A DNA stretch of 19,981 bases from Betaproteobacteria bacterium UBA5582 (lineage in GTDB: Bacteria > Pseudomonadota > Gammaproteobacteria > Burkholderiales > Rhodocyclaceae): positions 1 through 19,981 of the forward strand of contig DILW01000021.1 in assembly GCA_002425245.1 (NCBI GenBank), given 5' to 3'. Under the pieces are notes generated by a model. It was not told the origin of the DNA and did no database searches. It saw only the letters and a list, made by a program, of their open reading frames with translations. Within the stretch, counting starts at the first letter, position 1; every line of letters starts with the position of its first letter. The position numbers were made by a program, and so were the translations under genes. Shown here one piece after another: positions 1 to 7,292 of the stretch.

Positions 1-1255
1 CGTGGAAGCTGTTGATCGCCGCGCGCAGGGCGCTGCGCTCGCGCTCGTACGTGGGCTTGTCCTTGGCCATGCCTGCGATCAGGTACTGCGTGCCGTTGAA
101 CACCACGGCCGCCACCACCACCGGTTTGCCCTGCTGCGCGCCCGCCGCGAATGCGGCCGGATGGCCGCCAAGATTGCCGCTGTCGTAACGCGCGCCGGCA
201 TCCAGCTTGAGTCCTTTCTGCAGCGTCTCCAGCGGTTTGTCGCTTTTCGGCCCCTGCTGCAGCTCGACCAGCGCGTCGCCCTGGGGGCTCGTCGCCACCA
301 CCCGGTCGGGGCGATTACGTACCTGCCAGCCGGGTGGAAACTGTAGCGCCAGCCCGAGTTTTTCGTGCAGCAGGGCATTGTTGCGGATCACGCCCTGGTC
401 GGGGCTGTCGCCAAAATACACACCGGCCATTTTCTGCAGGAAATCGTTGCGGCCGTCGCGCGGATTGGCGACGGTGTACTTGCCGGCCTCGCCCACCACC
501 TGCTTGAGGCGCGCATCGTTGCTCGGGTGAGAGTCGAAAGTGCCGTGATAGGTGCGCGGCTGGCGGCCGCCGCGCTTGGCCTGTTCGGCGGCAAACAGCT
601 CCTGGTTTTTCAGCACGCCGATGACCTCGATCATTGCCTGCGGGTTGTAGCCGGCCCGGGCCAGGTATTCGGCGCCGAGGCGGTCGGATTCCAGTTCGTG
701 CTCGCGCCCGTAGCCGGCAGTCCAGGCCTGCGCCAGCGTTTGCAGCAGCGATGCGCCCGCCTGACTGTTCATCCCCGGCACCAGAATCGAGCCCAGCACC
801 GCGCCCAGCCCTGCCGCGGTGGACGCGCTTTGCTGGCGCACCCCGTGGCGCGCGGTGACATGGCCGATTTCATGCCCCACCACCCCCGCCAGCTCGGCCT
901 CGGAATTCAGATAGGCCATGATGCCGCGGGTGATGTAGACATAGCCGCCCGGCAGGGCGAAGGCATTGACGTCGGGGCTGTCGACCACGGTGAAATGCCA
1001 TGGCAGGTTCGGCCGATGGCTCTGTTTCGCCAGCCGCTGGCCGACCTCGTCGACATAGGCCTGCAACGCCGGATTGTCCAGTGCCGCGTATTCCTTCAGC
1101 ACATCCTGGTGTGCCTGCGCACCCATCTGGACTTCCTGCTGCTCCGACATCAGCACGAAATCCTTGCCGCCCGTCACCGGATTCTGCGCGCAGTGCGCCA
1201 GCGCCAGCGCGCCGAGAACGGTCATTGCGATACGGCGGAAAGCTTGGGAAGTCAC
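1..1255 (-). CDS. M48-family zinc metalloprotease, exported, C-terminus cut off by window edge
   Basis: Read from the minus strand; 418 residues are visible and the stop lies outside the window. The protein has the gluzincin signature HEIGH (H128, E129, H132). The third zinc ligand is E189 in the HELESDRLG segment typical of M48 peptidases such as LoiP, YcaL and BepA. The N-terminus is a signal sequence ending LALAHCAQNPVTGG. The Cys followed by NPVTG is common in lipoprotein M48 proteases, but His just before the Cys is unusual in a lipobox. I chose the GTG start because AGGATGAGG lies just upstream; the in-frame ATG ten codons later has no ribosome site. Residues beyond about 270 form a second region I cannot assign. 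The family cleaves misfolded envelope proteins, so a periplasmic quality-control role is inferred. A terminator separates it from rpmE, so it is probably transcribed alone. Confidence 0.88.
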   Translation of the reverse strand, partial: MTSQAFRRIAMTVLGALALAHCAQNPVTGGKDFVLMSEQQEVQMGAQAHQDVLKEYAALDNPALQAYVDEVGQRLAKQSHRPNLPWHFTVVDSPDVNAFALPGGYVYITRGIMAYLNSEAELAGVVGHEIGHVTARHGVRQQSASTAAGLGAVLGSILVPGMNSQAGASLLQTLAQAWTAGYGREHELESDRLGAEYLARAGYNPQAMIEVIGVLKNQELFAAEQAKRGGRQPRTYHGTFDSHPSNDARLKQVVGEAGKYTVANPRDGRNDFLQKMAGVYFGDSPDQGVIRNNALLHEKLGLALQFPPGWQVRNRPDRVVATSPQGDALVELQQGPKSDKPLETLQKGLKLDAGARYDSGNLGGHPAAFAAGAQQGKPVVVAAVVFNGTQYLIAGMAKDKPTYERERSALRAAINSFH

Positions 1256-1285
1256 GTTTGCCTCATCCTGATCGGGGAGTGTTCA

Positions 1286-1291
1286 ATGATA
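1286..1291 (-). promoter_or_regulatory. possible -10 element for the M48 protease gene
   Basis: On the minus strand TATCAT (5 of 6 matches to TATAAT) lies about 30 bases upstream of the GTG start and downstream of the rpmE terminator. A TTGCGT that could be a -35 lies 19 bases further up, a poor spacing. This is suggestive only. Confidence 0.3.
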
Positions 1292-1314
1292 CCGTCGTGT
1301 CGCCGCCAGAACGC

Positions 1315-1336
1315 AAAAAGCGGCCGAAGCCGCTTT
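1315..1336 (-). terminator. intrinsic terminator after rpmE
   Basis: Read on the minus strand, AAAGCGGC-TTCG-GCCGCTTT forms a perfect 8-bp stem closed by a stable UUCG tetraloop and runs into five Ts. It lies about 30 bases after the rpmE stop and about 60 bases before the start of the protease gene. Confidence 0.9.
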
Positions 1337-1367
1337 CAGTCGCATCATGCACACCGTGCCGACCGGC

Positions 1368-1574
1368 TTACTTCATGCCATAGCGCTGGCGGAACTTCTC
1401 GACACGGCCGGCGGTGTCGACGATCTTCTGCTTGCCGGTGTAGAACGGGTGGCAGGCGGCGCAGACTTCAATGTGGAAGTCGTTCTTCGGCATCGTGGAC
1501 TTGGTGGTGAAGACGTTGCCGCAGGAGCAGGTCACTTGCACGTCGTGGTAATTCGGGTGAATGCTGGCTTTCAT
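1368..1574 (-). CDS. rpmE: 50S ribosomal protein L31, zinc-binding (C+) form
   Basis: This 68-residue protein begins MKASIHPNYHDVQVTCSCGN, the classic L31 start. It carries four cysteines, C16, C18, C38 and C41 (CxC and CxxC), which bind zinc in the C+ type of L31. L31 sits at the central protuberance of the 50S subunit and contacts the 30S subunit. I chose the ATG preceded by AAAGGATACGAA; a TTG six codons upstream would place the ribosome site inside the gene. It follows rho in the same direction with a 91-base gap that holds its own promoter, and an intrinsic terminator follows. Identity is near certain from length and sequence. Confidence 0.97.
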   Translation of the reverse strand: MKASIHPNYHDVQVTCSCGNVFTTKSTMPKNDFHIEVCAACHPFYTGKQKIVDTAGRVEKFRQRYGMK

Positions 1575-1620
1575 TTCGTATCCTTTAATCAAGCGACCGG
1601 CGGTATTGGCCGATCTGGGA

Positions 1621-1652
1621 AGCGCGAGATTATCGTTGAATAATCACGCGCT
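1621..1652. repeat. imperfect inverted repeat overlapping the rpmE promoter
   Basis: AGCGCG-a-GATTAT, a 6-base loop, then ATAATC-a-CGCGCT pairs over 12 of 13 positions with a single A/A mismatch. It covers the -10 and the whole spacer and touches the -35. It could be an operator for a dimeric regulator, or an RNA hairpin at the end of the rho transcript. No T-run follows on the minus strand, so it is not a standard terminator. Confidence 0.6.
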
Positions 1653-1657
1653 TGCAA
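1629..1657 (-). promoter_or_regulatory. sigma-70 type promoter of rpmE
   Basis: On the minus strand a -35 TTGCAA (4 of 6 matches) is followed after exactly 17 bases by a -10 GATAAT (5 of 6 matches). The predicted start is near 1622, giving a leader of about 48 bases before the rpmE ATG. The promoter lies just after the rho stop codon, so rpmE can be expressed independently of rho. Confidence 0.7.
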
Positions 1658-1665
1658 TACATTTT

Positions 1666-2925
<1,260 letters not shown>

Positions 2926-2956
2926 TGGGAGTGTGTGTGGCGCCGGAGTGTAAGCG

Positions 2957-2979
2957 CGGGCGACAGCCCGATGATCGGG
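2957..2979 (-). promoter_or_regulatory. two mutually exclusive hairpins in the rho leader
   Basis: In the minus-strand transcript CCCGAT-C-ATCGGG is followed by CGGGC-TGTC-GCCCG, and the two share CGGG. Only one can form at a time, the layout of an attenuator switch. They lie 32-54 bases upstream of the rho start. rho is autogenously attenuated in its leader in E. coli; a similar role here is inferred. No T-run is present and I found no leader peptide with an ATG start in this gap. Confidence 0.45.
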
Positions 2980-3044
2980 GCGCAGGAGCTAGAGGGCTTT
3001 TAAGGGAGGGAAGAGACGCCGGGGCGCGTGGCCGGTTGCGTCAG

Positions 3045-3071
3045 CCTGAAGGCGCGGACCGCACCTTCAGG
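3045..3071. other. hairpin just after the trxA stop codon
   Basis: CCTGAAGG-c-GCG-GAC-CGC-a-CCTTCAGG forms an 11-bp stem with one internal mismatch and a 3-base loop, starting about 18 bases beyond the trxA stop. No T-run follows on either strand, so it is not a classical intrinsic terminator. It could stabilise the trxA 3' end or mark a weak or Rho-assisted stop. Confidence 0.45.
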
Positions 3072-3088
3072 GCAGCAGACTACGGATA

Positions 3089-3415
3089 TTACAGGGTGCT
3101 GTCAATAAAGGCGGCGAGTTGCGACTTGGACAGGGCGCCGACCTTGGTGGCTTCGACATTGCCGTTCTTGAAGATCATCAGCGTCGGGATGCCGCGGATG
3201 CCGAACTTGGACGGCGTCTGCTGGTTTTCGTCGATGTTGACCTTGGCGACCTTCAGCTTGCCGGCATACTCGGCGGCAATTTCGTCGAGGATCGGGGCGA
3301 TCATCTTGCAGGGTCCGCACCATTCGGCCCAGTAGTCGACGAGCACCGGTTGCTGCGACTGCAGTACTTCGGCTTCGAAAGTGTCGTCGGTGACGTAATG
3401 GATGTGCTCGCTCAT
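3089..3415 (-). CDS. trxA: thioredoxin 1
   Basis: This 108-residue protein has the single thioredoxin fold with active site WCGPC at residues 32-36 (redox cysteines C33 and C36). The cis-proline is P77 in GIRGIPTL, and the glycine turn IFKNGN is present. It is a cytoplasmic disulfide reductase that donates electrons to ribonucleotide reductase, methionine sulfoxide reductases and PAPS reductase, and is recycled by thioredoxin reductase. The ATG is preceded by AGAGGAATAC, a good ribosome site. It lies downstream of dctR in the same direction after a 98-base gap with no clear terminator, and upstream of rho. The trxA-rho order is conserved in many proteobacteria. Confidence 0.97.
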   Translation of the reverse strand: MSEHIHYVTDDTFEAEVLQSQQPVLVDYWAEWCGPCKMIAPILDEIAAEYAGKLKVAKVNIDENQQTPSKFGIRGIPTLMIFKNGNVEATKVGALSKSQLAAFIDSTL

Positions 3416-3453
3416 GTATTCCTCTTGGTCTCAGGGATCGATATGCGTAAGGG

Positions 3454-3468
3454 GTGGGAAGCTCCCAC
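3454..3468. other. short perfect hairpin in the trxA upstream region
   Basis: GTGGGA-AGC-TCCCAC gives a 6-bp stem with a 3-base loop between dctR and trxA, about 40 bases upstream of the trxA start. It lacks a T-run on the minus strand. It may be part of the trxA leader or the dctR 3' end. I see no convincing promoter in this gap. Confidence 0.35.
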
Positions 3469-3513
3469 GAATAGTGTTGCGATGCTAGCGAAAAATGCGC
3501 GGCAAGGGAAGCA

Positions 3514-4116
3514 TCAGCGCCCAGTCTTGAACAGATTGGCCAGTTCTACCGCGGTCTTCACTTGCATCTTCTCGAACAGGTTGGCGCGGTGCACTTCGAC
3601 GGTGCGCATGCTGATGTTCAGTTCGTCGGCGATGACCTTGTTATATTTTCCGGCCAGTACCAGATCCATGATCTGGCGTTCGCGGGTGGTCAGCCTGGAG
3701 ACGCGGGCGTTGACCGAATCCAGAGTGGCGTTGGCGGCGCGCTGCAGGGCGTCGAGCGCCATCGCTTCGCCGATCCGGGTGGCCAGTTCGTTGTCGTTCA
3801 GGGGTTTTTCGAAGAAATCGAAGGCGCCACGCTTGAGCGTGGCCACGGCCAGCGGGACGTCGCCGTGGCCGGTGAGGAAGATCACCGGCAGGGTCGAGCC
3901 ACGATCGAGCAGGGCGTCGAAGCAGTCGAGGCCACTCATCCCGTTCATGCGCATGTCGAGCACCACGCAGCCGCAGGTGGCGGGCGTCCATGCCGCCAGG
4001 AAATCCTCAGCGGCCGGATAGGTGGCACTGGGCAGACCGCGTGAACTGAGTAGCCAGCTCAAGGCATCGCGAATCGCTTCATCGTCGTCGACCAGATGGG
4101 CTTTCGGCGTGTTCAT
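3514..4116 (-). CDS. dctR: FixJ/NarL-family response regulator, DctR-type
   Basis: A 200-residue two-domain regulator. The receiver domain spans residues 4-120 with acidic residues D10-D12, phospho-acceptor D54 (VVLDMRMNGMSG), T82 and K104 (FFEKPL). A LuxR/FixJ-type helix-turn-helix spans about 138-200 (LTTRERQIMDLVLAGKYNKVIADELNIS in two pieces around residue 155). Its ATG overlaps the stop of the kinase gene by 4 bases (ATGA) and is preceded by GGAAAG, so the pair is translationally coupled. In Rhodobacter capsulatus a FixJ-like DctR with DctS, divergent from dctPQM, activates C4-dicarboxylate uptake. The same layout here supports the name. A much longer upstream in-frame extension was rejected because it overlaps dctS. 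Confidence 0.87.
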   Translation of the reverse strand: MNTPKAHLVDDDEAIRDALSWLLSSRGLPSATYPAAEDFLAAWTPATCGCVVLDMRMNGMSGLDCFDALLDRGSTLPVIFLTGHGDVPLAVATLKRGAFDFFEKPLNDNELATRIGEAMALDALQRAANATLDSVNARVSRLTTRERQIMDLVLAGKYNKVIADELNISMRTVEVHRANLFEKMQVKTAVELANLFKTGR

Positions 4117-6092
4117 GTGCTTTCCAGGGGTAGGGTGAAGATGAATAGCGTGCCGCTGCCAGTCGGGGAATCCGGATTGTTTTCCGCCCACAGCCGGCCG
4201 CGGTGAAATTCGATGATCGAGCGGCAGATCGACAGACCAACGCCCATGCCTTCCTGCTTGGTGGTGAAGAAGGCGGTATAAAGCTTGTCCTTGATCTCGG
4301 CGGCAATGCCGCAACCGTTATCGCTGACGCTGACGCGAACCTCGCTGCCATCGATGCGGGCGTTCAGGCGGAGCAGCCGGTGGGGAAGCGGTGTTTCGCA
4401 CATGGCGTCCATGGCATTGCGCATCAGGTTGAGCAGCACCTGTTCAAGCATCAGGCGGTCGGCCGGCAGCAGTGGCAGGTCGGGAATCGATGCTTCGATG
4501 CGGATTTGCCGCTTGCGCGCCTCGGGCTCGACAAAACCGAGGCAGTCGTCGATGACTTCGCCCAGCGCACAGGGGGCGCGTTTCGGTTCGCTCTTGCGCA
4601 CGAAATCGTGGACCCGGCGGATGATCTTGCCAGCGCGCTGGGCCTGGACGCCGATCTTCTCCAGCGCGGGTTTGAGTTCGGCGCAGGAAAGATTGTCATT
4701 GTTGAGCAGGTTGAGGCAGCCGGTGTTGTAGCTGGCGATCGCGGCCAGCGGCTGATTGAGTTCGTGGGCCAGGGTCGACGCCATTTCGCCCAGGGTCACC
4801 AGGCGGGCGGTGAATTGCAGTTGTTCCTGCTGCTGGCGCGCCAGTTCCTCGGCACGTTCGCGCTCGGTGATGTCGAGTACCGAAGCCATCCAGCCGGTGT
4901 GCCGGCCGTTGCCGTCAATCAGTTTTGCTTCGTAGACGAGAGCCCGGAAGCGCTCGCCGTTCTTGCGCATGAAGGTGATCTCGAAACCATCGCTCGGGGC
5001 CAGTCCCGCCATGACTGCTTGGTGCATGGCCTGCGTGTCGTCGAGGTGCTCAGGCGCCCAGTAGGGCATCGGCGGCTCGTGATCGACCAGTTCCTCGGCG
5101 GAAAAACCGGTCATCTTGCAGAACGCCGGGTTGACGTAGATTACCCGGCCGTTGAGGTCGCGGGCGCGCATGCCGACGGTCAGCGAGTCCTCCATGGCGG
5201 CACGGAATGCGTGCTCGGCACGCAGGGCCTGTTCGGCACGACTGCTTTTCTGCATCAGGTCGCGGACCAGCCACAGGCTCCAGAAAACCCCACCGGCCAG
5301 CAACAGGATGGAGGCGGTCAACAGTCGTTGAAGAATTCCCTGGTCGTTGGGGTAGTTGCTGACTTTAAGGCGCAGCCCGTGTCCGGGCGGCTCGAAGGGT
5401 ATCTGGTAGCTGTCGGCGTTGACACCTTCGAGGTGGGTTTTTGTGGCGTAGAGGGTGTCGTTGTCATCGACGATCTCGACCTTGTACTTCTCGGTGAACC
5501 ACCAGGGAACCTGGTTGGTGAGCAGGTCGTTGAGCGGGTAGCTGGCGAGCAGCATGCCGATCAGGTGTGCCTCGTCGTAAATCGGGACCAGAAGATCAAC
5601 CTGGCTTTCGCGGGCGCTGTTCGTGTACGGCTCGCTATAGGTCGGTTTGCCGAGCTTTCGGGTGATTTCGAAAGCGCGGGCGCGGTGTTCGGCAATGCGC
5701 CGCTGTTCCTCGTTGGCCTCGTACCCGGGGAGTGAGGCGAGCGGGCGGCCGAGCGGGTCGAGCCAGCTGATCTGGGAAATTTCCGGGCTGTTCTTGAGCA
5801 GGTGGGTCGAGCGCACGCGGAACAGGCGGTCGCGTTCCTGGGGCGAGACCATGTCCACTGCCAGCTGCTGCAGCAGGTCGCGGTTGCCTTCGAGGTGGAA
5901 GCGCAGGTTCTGCTCCAGCCAGAGCACGTCCTTGATCAGGATGTTGCGCTGTTCCTCCTTTTCGGAATGCTGGAGCAGCCAGAGCAGCGCGAACAGCGCC
6001 GCCATCAGCAGGATCATGCCGAACTTGGGCAGCGCCAGCAGCCAGCGCAGGCGGCGGCGTTCCGGGTGCAGGGGGGAGCTCGGTACGTGCAT
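4113..6092 (-). CDS. dctS: membrane sensor histidine kinase, DctS-type
   Basis: A 659-residue inner-membrane kinase. Transmembrane segments lie near residues 23-41 and 257-276, enclosing a periplasmic sensor of about 215 residues. A cytoplasmic PAS domain follows at about 290-410 (VIYVNPAFCKMTGFSAEEL). The HisKA dimerisation domain has the phospho-acceptor H443 in LAHELNQPLAAI. The HATPase domain has N559 (NLMRNAMDAM), DNGCG (591-595) and GMGVGLSI (615-622). It is predicted to sense C4-dicarboxylates and phosphorylate DctR, with which it overlaps by 4 bases. This rests on the divergent dctPQM operon and the R. capsulatus precedent; the ligand itself is not proven. The ATG lacks a clear ribosome site (TAACATCGCACC precedes it), so the exact start is less certain than the gene. 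Confidence 0.87.
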   Translation of the reverse strand: MHVPSSPLHPERRRLRWLLALPKFGMILLMAALFALLWLLQHSEKEEQRNILIKDVLWLEQNLRFHLEGNRDLLQQLAVDMVSPQERDRLFRVRSTHLLKNSPEISQISWLDPLGRPLASLPGYEANEEQRRIAEHRARAFEITRKLGKPTYSEPYTNSARESQVDLLVPIYDEAHLIGMLLASYPLNDLLTNQVPWWFTEKYKVEIVDDNDTLYATKTHLEGVNADSYQIPFEPPGHGLRLKVSNYPNDQGILQRLLTASILLLAGGVFWSLWLVRDLMQKSSRAEQALRAEHAFRAAMEDSLTVGMRARDLNGRVIYVNPAFCKMTGFSAEELVDHEPPMPYWAPEHLDDTQAMHQAVMAGLAPSDGFEITFMRKNGERFRALVYEAKLIDGNGRHTGWMASVLDITERERAEELARQQQEQLQFTARLVTLGEMASTLAHELNQPLAAIASYNTGCLNLLNNDNLSCAELKPALEKIGVQAQRAGKIIRRVHDFVRKSEPKRAPCALGEVIDDCLGFVEPEARKRQIRIEASIPDLPLLPADRLMLEQVLLNLMRNAMDAMCETPLPHRLLRLNARIDGSEVRVSVSDNGCGIAAEIKDKLYTAFFTTKQEGMGVGLSICRSIIEFHRGRLWAENNPDSPTGSGTLFIFTLPLEST

Positions 6093-6104
6093 GGTGCGAT
6101 GTTA

Positions 6105-6115
6105 ACCCGACGGGT
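6105..6115. repeat. short inverted repeat upstream of dctS
   Basis: ACCCG-A-CGGGT lies 13 bases before the dctS start, in the region that would form its leader or promoter. It could be half of a regulator site or chance; alone it is weak. Confidence 0.3.
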
Positions 6116-6119
6116 CGAA

Positions 6120-6133
6120 TGTGGATATCCACA
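6120..6133. promoter_or_regulatory. 14-base perfect palindrome, candidate DctR operator
   Basis: TGTGGATATCCACA is a perfect palindrome with no spacer, lying 27 bases upstream of the dctS ATG and 85 bases upstream of the dctP ATG. Its centre is about 42 bases before an inferred dctP transcription start, the usual spot for an activator that touches RNA polymerase. FixJ-family regulators bind as dimers to inverted repeats, so DctR is the natural candidate. Binding itself is inferred. Confidence 0.55.
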
Positions 6134-6156
6134 ATACGCAGGGTTTATTCGTTTCG

Positions 6157-6162
6157 TAATAC
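6157..6162 (+). promoter_or_regulatory. possible -10 element for dctP
   Basis: TAATAC in the context CGTAATACT is a plausible -10 box, with a start expected near 6169 and a leader of about 50 bases. No good -35 lies 17 bases upstream, which fits a promoter that needs an activator. Confidence 0.4.
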
Positions 6163-6173
6163 TTTCATCCAGT

Positions 6174-6191
6174 CGCAATTTTGCCATTGCG
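6174..6191. repeat. inverted repeat in the dctP leader
   Basis: CGCAAT-N6-ATTGCG lies between the inferred dctP start site and its ribosome-binding site, which begins at 6206. It could be an operator for a second regulator or a small hairpin in the mRNA leader. No function is shown by the sequence alone. Confidence 0.4.
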
Positions 6192-6218
6192 GCCCATACA
6201 ACTCTGGAGGAGATATCC

Positions 6219-7223
6219 ATGAAAGTTTCCAAGCTTCTCGTCGGCCTGTTTGCCTGTGCCGTTTCGCTCGGTGCCTACGCGCAGCAGCCGATCGTGATCA
6301 AGTTCAGCCACGTCGTCGCCAATGACACGCCCAAGGGCAAGGCCGCCGACTTCTTTGCCCAGAAGGCCGCCGAACTGACCAAGGGCAAGGTCAAGGTCGA
6401 GGTGTACGCGAACTCGACGCTGTACAAGGACAAGGAAGAAATGGAAGCGCTGCAGCTGGGTGCCGTGCAGATGCTGGCCCCGTCGCTGGCCAAGTTCGGC
6501 CCGCTCGGCGTCAAGGAATTCGAGGTTTTCGACCTGCCCTACATCTTCAACGGCTACGCCGACCTGCACAAGGTCACCACCGGCCCGGTCGGCAAGAGCC
6601 TGCTGGCCAAGCTCGAACCCAAGGGGATCAGCGGCCTGGCTTTCTGGGATAACGGTTTCAAGTCCTTCTCGGCGAACACGCCGATCAAGATGCCGGATGA
6701 CCTGAAGGGCAAGAAGCTGCGCATCCAGTCGTCCAAGGTGCTCGAAGAGCAGATCCGCGCGCTGAAGGCGCTGCCGCAGGTGATGGCCTTCTCTGAAGTC
6801 TATCAGGCGCTGCAGACTGGCGTTGTCGATGGTACCGAGAACCCGATCTCCAACCTCTACACCCAGAAGATGCACGAAGTGCAGAAGCACCTGACGCTGA
6901 CCGAGCATGGTTACCTGGGCTACGCGGTGATCGTCAACAAGAAGTTCTGGGACGGTCTGCCGGCCGACATCCGCAAGCAGCTTGACGAAGCCATGGTGCA
7001 GGCGACCCGTTACGCCAACCAGATCGCCAAGGTGGAAAACGACACGGCGCTGGAAAATGTCCGCAAGAGCGGCAAGACCCAGATTCATACCCCGAGCGCG
7101 GCTGAACGTTCGGCCTTCAAGAAGGCCCTGGTGCCGGTGCACAAGAAGATGGAAAGCCGTATCGGCAAGGAAACCATCGACGCGGTCTACAAGGCCACCG
7201 GTTTCGATCCGAACAAGCTGTAA
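6219..7223 (+). CDS. dctP: TRAP transporter periplasmic C4-dicarboxylate-binding protein
   Basis: This 334-residue protein has a cleavable signal peptide (MKVSKLLVGLFACAVSLGAYA, cut before QQP at about residue 22) and the DctP/TRAP solute-binding fold. Visible family segments are IVIKFSHVVANDTPKG, the KGKKLRIQSS stretch with the conserved substrate-binding arginine R169, and VVDGTENPISN. It captures succinate, malate or fumarate in the periplasm and delivers it to DctQM. The ATG follows GGAGGAGA, a strong ribosome site; a much longer in-frame extension upstream crosses the control region and overlaps dctS, so I rejected it. Substrate is inferred from family and neighbours. A terminator after the gene suggests that the binding protein is made in excess over the membrane subunits. 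Confidence 0.93.
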   Translation: MKVSKLLVGLFACAVSLGAYAQQPIVIKFSHVVANDTPKGKAADFFAQKAAELTKGKVKVEVYANSTLYKDKEEMEALQLGAVQMLAPSLAKFGPLGVKEFEVFDLPYIFNGYADLHKVTTGPVGKSLLAKLEPKGISGLAFWDNGFKSFSANTPIKMPDDLKGKKLRIQSSKVLEEQIRALKALPQVMAFSEVYQALQTGVVDGTENPISNLYTQKMHEVQKHLTLTEHGYLGYAVIVNKKFWDGLPADIRKQLDEAMVQATRYANQIAKVENDTALENVRKSGKTQIHTPSAAERSAFKKALVPVHKKMESRIGKETIDAVYKATGFDPNKL

Positions 7224-7240
7224 GCAACATTTGACCTCCG

Positions 7241-7277
7241 ACGCCCGCTGTTGCGCTTTGCCGCAGCGGGCGTTTTT
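7241..7277 (+). terminator. intrinsic terminator or attenuator between dctP and dctQ
   Basis: ACGCCCGCTG pairs perfectly with CAGCGGGCGT across a 13-base loop and runs into five Ts. It begins 17 bases after the dctP stop and ends 15 bases before the dctQ ATG. Partial readthrough would lower dctQM expression relative to dctP, as is common where a binding protein is needed in excess. Confidence 0.85.
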
Positions 7278-7292
7278 GCAAGGAGAGGGGAT

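Noticed and set aside
365..1510. 381-codon plus-strand open frame
   Set aside because: It lies opposite the M48 protease and rpmE, which have catalytic motifs and zinc cysteines in the other strand. Its product has no recognisable features.
3045..3071. intrinsic terminator after trxA
   Set aside because: The hairpin is strong but no T-run follows on the minus strand, so I list it only as a hairpin.
2926..3088. a rhoL-like leader peptide between trxA and rho
   Set aside because: No ATG occurs in this gap on the minus strand; the one GTG frame read is only a few codons long and has no ribosome site.
4203..5735. 510-codon plus-strand open frame opposite dctS
   Set aside because: Shadow of a complete histidine kinase; no ribosome site or domain of its own.
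6093..6218. a sigma-54 promoter for dctP
   Set aside because: The only TGGCA...TTGC-like match is on the wrong strand with a spacing that is too short, and DctR here is FixJ-type rather than an NtrC-type activator.
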